DNA of 64,000 nt, from contig NC_068937.1 of assembly GCF_016801865.2 (NCBI RefSeq), positions 125,026,398 to 125,090,397 of the forward strand, given 5' to 3'. The translations under genes were made by a program, and so were the position numbers. Below the pieces are notes generated by a model, which saw only the letters and a list, made by a program, of their open reading frames with translations, was not told where the DNA came from and made no database searches. Below, one piece after another: positions 45,201 through 55,600 of this stretch. How positions within the stretch are numbered: the stretch's first letter is position 1; every line of letters starts with the position of its first letter. The stretch is from Culex pipiens pallens (lineage: Eukaryota > Arthropoda > Insecta > Diptera > Culicidae).

Positions 45201-47918
45201 GTAAATAAATGGTTTAAGTACTATTTGGCAAAAAGTAACCTTAAATCAAACAGTTCACAAATAGTTTAATATAGTTAAATTTTAATTTAGGGAAATTGAA
45301 AAACGATTTCACAAATAGTTACCATTTCTCAAAGTGTCATTGTTGGATCCAATATGGTAATCAAATGGTAATTTTTTATCCGGGATATTCAACGCTAAGT
45401 CGCATGATAGTATAAATAACACTTAAGTGCTTATAACTTTTGATAGGGTTGTCAGATTTTCAATATTTTGGACTCGTTTGAAAGGTCTTTTGATACCGGG
45501 TTTTCTTACAAAAACCACCCTTTTTACAATCTTCCGAACTTTTGTTAAAATCTTTTTTTAGCATAACTTTTGAAGTACTCAACTAAACTTTATAGTTTTC
45601 AATAGCGACTTATGGGACCCCAAGACAAATCGAATAATACCAAAACAGACAAAATCGGTGGAGCCAGTGCCGAGATAATCCAGTGCAATTTTTTATCAAC
45701 ATCCCACCACACACACAGACATTTGCTCAGAATTTGATTCGAGTCGAATCTGAGTCGATATGTATACGTGAAGGTGGGTCAAATTAAGAATTTCATTTTT
45801 CGAGTGATTTTATAGCCTTTCCTCAGTGAGGTGAGGAAGGCAAAAATGAAGTTGAATTTATCTATTGTTTATTTTTTTAAACAGACATGGATTTTGATGT
45901 TGTTAAGCATAACGGTCACTTCCGCTTTATTCCGTGTCATTTGCACTTTTTGCACACTTTTACATTATACAAAAATCATAAAAATCAGAGGCAGTTTTCG
46001 AAATAAAAGTTTTTGTCCATCTCAGTACAGATCGAGGCATCCTGTAATTTAAGTAAAATTTTGCATCCTGATTTTTTGGGAAAATTTTTTAAATCAAATT
46101 AGTTTTTTTTGTAATAACTGTTCCTATTAACAAAATTTAGTGGAACATTAATTGATTAAATCGAAAAAGGTTTTGAATTCTAATTCATTATTTTGATTGC
46201 TTTGAATTAGAAGAAAGTTGTGACTATGTTTACTATGTTTACTGATATCTACATCAAGTTCAACAAGTATTCGAAAAGAATTGATGAAGATTCATGGTGG
46301 CAAGTTTCCGATCAATCTGATCGCAGAAGAACACAATGAAAAAATGGTAATATTACATCTGGGAAAAAGTACATCTTTAATATCAGAAAAAATGTGTAAT
46401 TTTACCCCTGAAAATGTGTAATTTTACCACTTTTCTGACGTAATGTCACTTTTTCAGTCTAAAATGAGATAAAATTACAACATTAAAGAGATTATTTTCA
46501 TTTTTTTTTGTTTTTTTATATTTCAATTACAAAATTCTAAATTTATTTAATTATTGACATTGAAGTAACAACTATTATACATTTCTTTGAGATGCATGGT
46601 ACTTTAAATCCTTTTAATTTACCTAAATATAAAACATAATAAGACAATATACGACAGATGCAGGAGATGCTGGAGGCTGATGCAAAAAGTAAATGGGTTT
46701 TTAAAAATATCAATTTGCAACAGTGAAACACGAGCAATTTTCAGATTTTAAATGTTTTTGGACCTTAAATTCCAATGCCTGTACCTCGGAACGACCTATA
46801 GAACAAACCAAGCAAAACTAAGAAAAAATGTCTGTTAAGTTTATTTTATTAATTTATAATGTCGCACTTATAATGCGTAATAACACTAAAATACCAAGCG
46901 AGAAAAACCTCCTGAAGCTGTTATCGTCTTCTTCCAAAATGGTTGCATTTGTGGACCCAATTCTTGAACAATTTGATGGTATAAATAGTTTAACTTTGTT
47001 GTAATAACAAAGTTAAACTATTAATAATACACTGAAAAAAATTGTACGAAATTCCTATATTTTAGGAATTTTGACTCCTAAAATATTACTAAATTGGGAA
47101 AAGAGCCAAAATTCCTAGTACAACGGAATTTGGTACTTCTTTTTTATTTCAGTGTAGATATTTGTTTCAAATAGTCATAGCTTCTCCAAGTGAATAAAAC
47201 AAATTTCCAAAATTCTCCCCATTCCCCTCAGGTCGGCTACCTGAAGCTCTCCTTCATGGACCTGTCCGAGGTAAGCGCGTTCACCTTCCGGGGGCTCACG
47301 AACGTGAAGCTGCTCTCGCTGCAGGAGTCCGACCTGGGCGTCATCAGTGCCAACGCGTTCGACGGTCTGGACCACGTCGACACGCTCAACATCCTGAACA
47401 ACAAAATCGACGCCATCCACGAGCTGAACATCACCGCCGTGAACCACGTCCGGACGCTGCGGCTGCAGGGGAACCACCTGCTGGAGACGCCGGAACCGGG
47501 CAGCATCACGCTGGAGGGGCTGGGCGTGCTGCACGTCGTAGGGAACTACTTCCCCTGCGGGTGCCACATTCACACCCTGCTCGATAGTCCGCTGGCGAAC
47601 GGTAGTTACGCTTCCGGGGAGGACTTCCTGTCCAAGAACTACTGCATTTCGCCGCTAGAGGTCAACGGACTGCAGATGGCCCAGCTGGACATCTTCGCCA
47701 TCGGCAGGTGCCACGAGCAGGTGACCCGGGAAAATTTGGAAGCATCTGGTGCGGCCAGCCTTGCCGCGTCCCTGGTTCACTTCCGGTGGTGCCAGGGGTC
47801 CAGCTCGTGGTGGTGTGACCACAGCTGGATAAATTATTCAGCCACAGTCGCACTGCTGCATCCGTACGGACTGGTACTGTTAGCTTATTTTAAATATTTT
47901 AGGCTCAAAATCAGTTGA
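39224..47918 (+). CDS. secreted or membrane-anchored leucine-rich-repeat protein, three coding exons
   Basis: Coding exons: 39224-39343 (40 codons), 44267-44752 (162 codons) and 47232-47918 (228 codons plus TGA), both introns phase 0, 430 residues in total. The start ATG (gcagccATGA, G at -3) opens a hydrophobic signal-like segment (ILFYIGVLW, residues 7-15). Exons 1 and 2 together complete an LRRNT cap (Cys 29, 33, 35, 43). About ten LRRs of roughly 24 residues follow, e.g. LRKLSLDRNNITTIKPFAF and VKLLSLQESDLGVISANAF. An LRRCT cap closes the array (Cys 311, 313, 340, 362; NYFPCGCH ... NYCISP ... IGRC). The tail after residue 362 has small residues (ASGAAS, 373-378) and a hydrophobic end (SATVALLHPYGLVLLAYF, about 404-421), so a GPI signal or single membrane anchor is possible. 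The role is probably extracellular binding or adhesion; partner unknown. I recognise the architecture, not a specific orthologue. The C-terminal 40 residues are the least certain part of the model. Confidence 0.85.
39344..44266 (+). other. intron 1 of the LRR gene
   Basis: 4.9 kb, donor CTCAG|GTAAGA, acceptor CTCCCCCAG|GTGATG. It splits the LRRNT cap between its third and fourth cysteines. It contains short unassigned open frames on both strands (for example 40895-41158 and 42710-43048 minus) with no known domain, and a dispersed repeat at about 41365-41660. Confidence 0.8.
41365..41660 (+). repeat. dispersed repeat, degenerate copy
   Basis: It shares the sequence of phrases with 45408-45840: cacttaagtg, then an agggttg(c/t)cagat block, then tgagtcgata/gtatac-type and gtgggtc-type blocks. 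An atatatatatat tract interrupts it at 41528-41541. It lies within intron 1 of the LRR gene. Confidence 0.4.
44963..45386. mobile_element. 424-bp MITE with ATCCCGNATAAAAAA ends
   Basis: The left end is ATCCCGCATAAAAAAGTACC and the right end ...GGTAATTTTTTATCCGGGAT, inverted repeats of about 22 bp with two mismatches. The interior is rich in atggtaa / ttaccat motifs in both orientations. The target duplication is not certain. Confidence 0.65.
45408..45840 (+). repeat. dispersed repeat ending in a cttcctca / tgaggaag hairpin
   Basis: Its first 80 bp (cacttaagtgcttataactt, gatagggttgtcagat, aggtcttttgat) repeat the sequence at 44894-44960, on the other side of the MITE. The right end, cctttcctcagtgaggtgag followed by gaaggc, folds into a small hairpin. 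No coding capacity. Confidence 0.5.
46331..46520. mobile_element. MITE relative of the 7.7-kb and 16-kb elements
   Basis: It carries aatggtaatattacatctgg, gtacatctttaatatcagaa, two gtgtaattttac blocks and a closing T-run. It is the uninterrupted counterpart of the host element at 16022. The left end acacaatgaaaaaa is a degraded CACAGAAAAAA terminus. Confidence 0.5.
46984..47022. repeat. perfect 17-bp inverted repeat
   Basis: AATAGTTTAACTTTGTT and its exact complement AACAAAGTTAAACTATT flank a 5-base loop (GTAAT). It is intronic, 8 bp before a MITE and about 210 bp before exon 3. It could be a minimal foldback remnant. Confidence 0.8.
47030..47154. mobile_element. 125-bp MITE with CACTGAAAAAAA ends and TA duplication
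   Basis: Borders TA-CACTGAAAAAAATTG and ...TTTTTTATTTCAGTG-TA. The inner sequence is also partly inverted (acgaaattcctatattttag / ctaaaatattac, and aattcctagta ... ggaattt). TA copies lie at 47028-47029 and 47155-47156. Its right end resembles a splice acceptor (pyrimidine run then CAG). Confidence 0.7.
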
Positions 47919-50101
47919 ACTTAATGGGTTTGCCTGTAGCACGTGATTGTAGTGTGAACCCTCCCCTCCAGCAAACAGCAACAGCAGCTTAGAGAATTAT
48001 GTACGTGTGAATGTGTTTGTTGGAAGCGTTTGCGTGAAAGTGTGTCCTGCGGGGACCTGGACAAAATGGGTAGTTTGTTTTCAATAATGTACAAACAAGT
48101 TCTGTTTAAAATATTTAATAGTGGCGAATAGAAGTGTGAGCGCGAGTAATTATAGCGATGATGACGACGCAGCAAAAACAGCAGTAGCAGTAGAAGTGGA
48201 AAACTGTAATGCGGAAGCTTTACACTGAAAACTTTGCTAAATGAATTATTTTACACAAAGGGTGAGCTTAATGAACACTTTTGTAGGTGATTCTATTGCG
48301 AGCGCTGTTATGAAGCTGCTTCATAACTAAATTAAACGATACTATTTGAAGTACAATTGGAGATTTTTTGTGGGCTGAGTGGGCATAATTATAACTGGGA
48401 AATTGTTTCCAGGAACACTAAATCTGTTTAAATTAATGGGAAAATTGAAGAAATTTATCTGACGGTTTTGTTTTATTAAACTGAAACTTGAAATTTTTAC
48501 CTTGAATTTAAAAACAATATATAAAATGAACCAAGCAATATTGAATTGAATGACCTTAACCAACTTTTAAACAATTTCCAAATGACTAAGAAGATTAACT
48601 TTTTCTAATCTCATCATGTGTCAACGCCAACCTACATATATCCGCAACAAAAGCTTATCATCAATACCAAACTAATAAAATAAATTCATGACTTTCCACC
48701 TAGCAAAACATCAAAACCACAAAAAGTCCAGCCCTATCACGTGCCCTGCTCAGCGTTCTCTAATTAATTCGTTGCAAACCTCAAAAGCCACACTTTTCTC
48801 GCCTTCCATTTTTCCACAGTTTTCCGACGCCAAAGCCACGGCTGCAAATCCCAAGCTGTAGCATAGTGTAAATATTAAACTATGCAACAGATTGGGACCA
48901 CCATCATTGTTTGTTCCCCCGCCCTTCTTCCCTTAACCTTCCGCGGTCTCCGGGACCAGGAAAATTTCAGCTTTTTTTTCCTCCACCCCGGATGCTGCTG
49001 ATACCAGCGTTCTATTGCAGGGCAGCACCACTACACCACATAATAAAATATCCAAAAACCGCCCTGAATCCGCATCCATTTTAATTAAAAACTAAATTTA
49101 AACTATGCATTAACAATGCAAAGTGAGCTAGCCAGCAATGTGCTGCAAGTGAGCAGTCGGGAAGCGGCTGGCCGACCAAACGTGTTATTGGAACTGGTTG
49201 CGGGAATCGTTGTAAACCGCTCTTTAAGTTGAGTTGATGTAATTTGTAGCACTTTTCAACCCCTAAACATTCTTTAATGTTGATTTGCCTTATTGTAATT
49301 TTCATCGCTCATATAAAATCTGTTATCTTTTCTCTTTCATTTCATATTTCTCAATTCTCATTTATTATTTATCATTTCTCACTTCTCTTTTCTCTTTTCA
49401 TATTTGTTCAATCATTATCATTATAACATATTATACGATTTGCTGTAACTGATCCATTTTAATTCTACAGTTTTAGCTGTGTTGATCATAGTTATGAGTT
49501 GTTGGAGTATCGATAAAACCAACAGAAACTTAAATTCATACACAGTACAATCCTGTTTTTTTTTCTGTGCGCATAAATTCCGGCGTGCCAGTGGCACGAA
49601 TTCCATTTTTGCAAACATACACTCACGCACCAACATTCCTGACCGACTTCAAAAGGACATGGTCACACCACTCACACCAGCCAATAGTCCTAAAACCAAC
49701 AGTTCAATTGGAACTTGGAAAAACTGTAATAAACAGTGTATTCGTGTCAGCATTTTTTGTGCCTGGTACACTTTGGCCACATCAATAAGTTCAATCATGC
49801 GACGAAAGAATATTGTTGCAATCATTTCAGATTGCAACATTCAGTTTCACAGACAAGCTACAGTTTCTCTCAACTTGCTACAAAAAGGCAACACAAACGA
49901 ATTCAATTAACATCTTTAACTATGTGAGCAAATTATCTCTATCGTGCAATTTTGTCACAGAACTTATTTGCCTTTCGGCATAAAATTAGCCAGAAAACAC
50001 TTAATATTTCAACAACAAAATTTCATTGGAAACACTCAGAAAAAAAATCACACTTCATTGCTTTTCGACGCCCTATCGACTGAACCGGTCTAACTACAAC
50101 C
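47919..50101. other. 3' flank of the LRR gene and intergenic sequence
   Basis: It presumably begins with the 3' untranslated region; the poly(A) site was not determined (AATAAA-type hexamers occur, for example near 48677 and 49042). Pyrimidine-rich stretch at 49325-49410. No second gene is recognised. Confidence 0.4.
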
Positions 50102-50109
50102 GATTAGAT

Positions 50110-51255
50110 CAGTGTTTCTCAACCGGTAAGGAATTCCCCCCTGGGAGGGGGGGGAGGAATTTGGGCATTCTTGGGGGGAATGAGCACAGAAAAAAAATAA
50201 TTCTCGTAATCGTGAATTAAGTTCACGAATGTGAGAACCACGAAGGAATTTTTTCATGAGTATGGTGCATTTCCAGAGTTTTTTTTTTTTTGAATAGGTC
50301 CCATAAACATATGAAACACAATAGTTTATTGGACCTTTTCAAAAAAAAAACTCTGGATTTGCACTATAAACGTGCATATATTCCTTCGTGGTTCTCGCAT
50401 TCGTGAATTTAATTCACGATTTCGAGAATTGATTTTTTTCCGTGAGGATGCAAAAGAAATTCAATGTCCTTAACGTGTTTTCAAAAATTAAATCATTTTC
50501 TGATACTTTCTTAGTAATCCTTCCTGTTTTAATATGAATCAGAAAGTTTTGATCAGTTTTTAAAAATATTTGAAATAGATTTATTTTTAAAAATCTGGAT
50601 TTTTTTTGCAATTTGTCCATTATGATCATTTTCATTAATTTGTGTTTTTTCTGTCGTTTCAATCTCAGCTGCTCTTTACATTGGAAATATTGATTGTGAC
50701 TGTTTGATTTGATTTTCTTTTAGAATGTTGGTGAGCATAAAATAATTTAATAATTTTTGTTTGTTGACAAACAGTTCTTCAGTTGAAAATAAAAAAAAAT
50801 ATATTTTTGCAATAATTTATGTAAGATTGAATTCTGTCAGGCTTAAAAAAAAATTATATGTTTTTTGTTGTTGAGCTCTTTCTAGCATTACTTTTTTTGG
50901 CTTTTTTATTCCTAAAGATATAAGAATTAATTTCTGTTTCTGCGTTCAGCTTTTTTTTTTAATCCCTATGTCTGTAAATTTTTTTTAACAAAACTTTTTC
51001 AATTATTTGAGGTTAAATCAAACAAATTAAAAAGAACAAAGGTAGTTCCGTTTATTTCGCAATCACAAATTTAAAATTTTTGTATGATTCGTTCACTCAT
51101 GATTTTACAATATCAAACTTTTATTATTAAAAAAATACAAAATTATGTTATTTATTCAATTTTACCAAAAAATAGTAAAAAATTAGGGAGAAGGTAATAA
51201 AGGTCTTTCTAATAAGCCAAGTAGGGGATGCAACCAAAAAGATTGAGAACCACTG
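50110..51255. mobile_element. hAT-superfamily element, non-autonomous, with 8-bp target duplication
   Basis: The left end is CAGTGTTTCTCAACC and the right end, complemented, CAGTGGTTCTCAATC (13 of 15 identical), the classic hAT terminus. GATTAGAT flanks both sides exactly (50102-50109 and 51256-51263). The central TA of that octamer fits the nnnTAnnn preference reported for Buster-type hATs rather than Ac-type nTnnnnAn. There is no transposase frame in the 1146 bp, of which 260 bp belong to a nested foldback element (50185-50444). The interior is AT-rich and decayed. Confidence 0.88.
50185..50444. mobile_element. 260-bp foldback MITE nested in the hAT element
   Basis: Arms of about 115 bp: CACAGAAAAAAAATAATTCTCG, the block gtgagaaccacgaagga, then ccagagtttttttt on the left, against their complements on the right, around a loop of about 25 bases near 50295-50330. 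Ends CACAG / CACGG. It lies inside the hAT borders, so it arrived later. The duplication at its borders is not clear (TGAG is a candidate). Confidence 0.8.
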
Positions 51256-51263
51256 GATTAGAT

Positions 51264-52669
51264 GCTGAGATATCGACTTTAAAAAATGGTGTGTTCTTTG
51301 GGTGAGACTTAGACAACATCAATTTTCCAGTTTTTAAATATTTGCATGGTAATATCTCAGCAACTAAGGGTCGTATCAACAAAGTTCAGAAAAGCAAAAT
51401 ATAGAGAATTCTCTTAACTTTTTGAAAATATTGTTTTCAAAAGTGGGTTTTAAATTGAAAAAAAAAGAATAACGACGACTATTTTCAAAAAAGTTACCTA
51501 AAAATTGCTATAACTAAAAAACGGTATTCTTTATCAAAAATTTTGCGACCAATGTTTTTTTTTTAAATCAGTTTTGATTCAAAAATTCAAAACTCGGTCA
51601 AAGTTCAAGTTTTAGTGCCAAAAATTGAAATTAAAAATCACCAAGATTTTTTAACCGTGTATTATTTTGTTTCAGTGTAGTCCTTATACATACAGTCCTT
51701 ATATTTCCGAAGACACAAAATCGATCAAAAAATTCCTTCAAAAGATACAGATATATATTTGAATTTTCATATATTATTTTTGTATGAACAGCTGCCAAAT
51801 TTGTATGGAAAATTATATGGACAAACTAATGATGCAAAATGGCGTATTTGGGCATACCGAAGGCACCAAAAAGTTTCGGCCGAATTAAAAAAATACAAAA
51901 AAAACAGAAAAAAATGAAAATGTGTAACTTTTCCACTTTTTTGGTGTAATGAAACTAAAATTACATCATAGAAGAGGAAATATTCATCCTTCCAAAATTA
52001 CACCTGCAAAATTTGACTGGTGTGCTTAATTTTCATTTTAATTTGTTTTTATCGATGGTGATAAAATAAAAAAATAATAAAAATGTATAATGGGTCCAAA
52101 CCACATTTAAAACTAAAAGTGTTAAAAATATATTTAATTTAAAGTTTTTTGGTAAATCGTCAAAAATAAAGGGATGGTCCAATCGGCACCAATGTTAGGA
52201 TTTGTTTTTAAAAACCGATAGATGAAAGCTCTTTTTAAGTTTGGTCCAAATCGGTGAAGTTCGAATCAAAAAGTGTACTCACTTGACATGGACCATTTAC
52301 AATTTTTGAATACGACATTTCTGATTTTGTTCACAGTCTTGACAAAAAATCAACAAAAGTTGAATTTACAATAAAATAAGACGATTTTAGACATCTGAGA
52401 TTTTGGAAAATAAATCGAATCAGTTGCAAAATTCTCAGATTTGTGCCCATCTTCAACATTGTTACCCTACACTGTTATCATGACACTTTTAATTGTAAAT
52501 TAGCATTTAAAAAAAATAGCAATCAGAATGCAGAAGCTGAACCCCGTGAAAAATTCCTTTATCACCTGTCATCGCGTAATTTGACAGGCAAATGAGTGAT
52601 ACATCAATTATCACTTTGCTGGACAGAGAAAGTAAAAAGTTGATATTCACCCTCACCACTACTTCGCCC
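51264..52669. other. intergenic, degenerate repeats, no gene seen
   Basis: 51890-52035 resembles the gtgtaa(c/t)tttt / attacatca phrases of the 46331 MITE family. 52160-52320 contains the ggtccaaatcggtgaagttc wording typical of old dispersed repeats here. No exon. Confidence 0.4.
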
Positions 52670-52694
52670 CTGCTGCTGCTGCTGCTACTGCTGC
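52670..52694. repeat. CTG trinucleotide tract
   Basis: Eight CTG-type units with one CTA interruption. No open reading frame of note crosses it. Confidence 0.8.
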
Positions 52695-55600
52695 ATGTGA
52701 TGTTTTTTTAGTACGACGTCGGGATTGAATATATGAAAAAAAGTGTTAGTTTGCTTGTTTCCAACAAAGTTCATTAGTGATGGATGACGGAAATAGATGA
52801 AGAAACAATACGTGAACTCTTTTGCGCAATGTTTTTGTCGGCTCTCGTGGAATGTTGATTTTTTGTTATTTTTTTATCTGTTTTATATTTCAGAGTTTTG
52901 TTGATACGAGTTGAGAACGTGGATAGATTGTTGAACTAGCTAATAAACACAACTATCGAGAGCATGGAAAGTGCAGCAGACTGTGAGTGAGCGTGCAATG
53001 TGCTTTTACCGCGCGTGTGTGGTTCGGGGATCAGAATTTAAAGTTAGATTTAGGTGAAACCCACTAACGTACGGTTCGTTTGTGCGCAATGAAGCTTAGC
53101 AAAATGAGGGATTAAAGGTTGATTTTGAGTTTGGAGTACGTTGCAACAGCTTGTGAGGAGAAACGGGAAGCAAACTCGCATCAAGGATGATTCTCACTAG
53201 GCGACTTTACTATTTGGACTTAAACAATCCATTGTATCATGTTTACAAACATGACATTGAATTCCAATCACAAGAATTCAAAGTATAAAAAGGAAATCTT
53301 TAAAAGATAGCAGATTGGACATATCATAGAGATACTCTCTCAAAAAGGCACAACTCGAGTAATTGTTAAGTTTTTAAAATTGAATATCGATTCATCGTCA
53401 GCTCACAAACTGTTACAACGGAAATCACTTAAAATTACACGCAACATCGATAGTCGATGCTAAAAGATATATCTTTATATGAATTAAAACTACTCCAATG
53501 TACATATCCAAGAGAAATGCTGGCTCAATAAAAAAATCGAGTTGGAAGCAATATTGTTTCAATTAAAGTGAGAAAATTATGTAAACATACCGATAAAATG
53601 ACAAAGGCTACAACAAAAGATCGGTACTGCAATTATTGAAACTGACTGCTACACAAACATAAGTGTGATATATGAATATGTAATTACTGTAAAATAAAAC
53701 CGTCATTACTGTCGGCAAAATCAAATTGCCGTAAAGCTGAACAAACAAGTAGTATGCAAGGTAAGAAAGAGTGCAGCAAGCTGTACGACTCAATAAGAAT
53801 CACTGCCAAAATGTAACCAGTTCCCGCAAATAAAATCGCAAAGAGCGAGAACGACCGAAAACACGATAATTAATCAACTGTTTCTGTACTGATTGGTTTA
53901 CGAATTTTTGCTCACACATCATGCGACCCGCGTGGAAGCAATCGACGGAATGAAAAGTTTATTTTCCCGCTGGAAAAATGAAACCATTTTCACTTATTTT
54001 CGACCACATTAATTATGCTCGCCGGGTGATTTATTCGAAAATTATCTATGTATACATACAAAGAAACACAGAGGCACACATATACAGGTATCGAAAAGGG
54101 GGAAAGGAAACGGAAACCGAAAAGTTCTGAACGCGAATCGCAAAAGCTGTAAATAATATTTATAGAACATAAATCCCAAACAAGGTTATGTACCAATTAT
54201 TCCGCTCGTACGCAAATTAAAATATTCATACCCAAAGAGACGACGCACAGACAGACACGAAAATTGACGCACACACGTTCATCCGACATCCGACACCAAG
54301 AAATATTCCCAAACATATACAGAAAAGCATTCGGAAAAAGACACAAAATTAGCGCATTTTCCCCCACCAGTGACTATAACTCTAGGTCAGGCTTATTAAA
54401 TTCTAAATTTTGCAACTTGGTTACACTGCAAAAGCGATTAAAAGATGATTTGAGAAAAACTATACGATTCAACTCGTGAACACCATTAAACCGCCACTTT
54501 GAACCAAACCTTGCGTACACGCCACTGCATTGATTTTGGAAAGTGTGCACAATTCGGGAGTTGCAAATGAGCAAAAGTTGGAAGGTGAATCAATTAGAGC
54601 AAATTACGCTTGAATTGGGTTATATTGAAAATTAACAAACACCGGGCTTGTTGAGTGCAAAAGTCTCACAAAAAGCACAAAAAGCAATTCACTTCCGGAT
54701 GGTGCGTACAGAGCGTAATTAAATTTTAAAAAATATATGTTCCCGCAAAAAAACAAATGTGCTGCCATCTCCAGAGGCACTAGACGGCACTCGTTGGCGA
54801 TATTTTTCTTTCCGGTTATAATTAATTATCTGTGCTGGTTCATTGCTCGAAAGCCTCTAGCCGGTTGACAATTCACTATTGACGTGCAGGAGGTTTGAAT
54901 AGGGAACATTTCATTTCATTTAATTTCGTTTGTAGTTTTTTACAATAAAAAAATCTATTTTCTAAATAATGCTCATGAATACCCATCTGACAAATATTTT
55001 TTTCAGAAAGCTGAGAAAATTTTCTATAAATTTGTCTATTGATTTCTATAAATTTGTCCATTGATTTTATGCTTTTCTATTCTGAGATACAGCCACATAT
55101 AAAGAAAGAAAAATAAAAGTTTTTTCGTGTCACCAAAACTGTACTAAATTTTCAAATCTCAGAAACTAATAAAATTTAAATTTTCGGATCATTCGAAAAA
55201 ATATTCCTGAAATCAAGACTAACATTTTCAAAAAAGTTGGTTTCTTCGACAAAGTGTCTATAAAAATAGAAAAGAAAACAAACTTTAAAAAATATAATGA
55301 AAATCAGAACTGCTTGAACATAAACTCGCCTAAGGCTCCAAAAGGTGCAGACCTTTTTTGGGAAAATCCATTTTTCCCATAATTTGGTGATCTTCACCAC
55401 AGTGGAAATTCGAATAATGTCGAATATCATCCTATTTTGCTTTATAAAGCAACATAATCAATTTATCAACAGCAAAATCAAGATAATGCTTCACCATTGC
55501 AAACCATTTGAATCTTCTATATAACACCAAAAGCTATAATAGGTCATTCACCACTCTTTTGCTCATGAACTCTTCTCCTCCTGACAAACGCATATTTTTC

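Larger units (their letters stand above)
44753..47231 (+). other. intron 2 of the LRR gene
   Basis: 2.5 kb, donor GATATG|GTAGGT, acceptor CCCCTCAG|GTCGGC, between LRRs 6 and 7. It is packed with elements: a MITE (44963-45386), a dispersed repeat (45408-45840), a MITE (46331), a perfect palindrome (46984-47022) and a small MITE (47030-47154). Confidence 0.8.

Noticed and set aside
47175..47573. 132-residue minus-strand open frame over LRR exon 3
   Set aside because: Antisense shadow of the exon; low-complexity Val/Gln/Asp composition.
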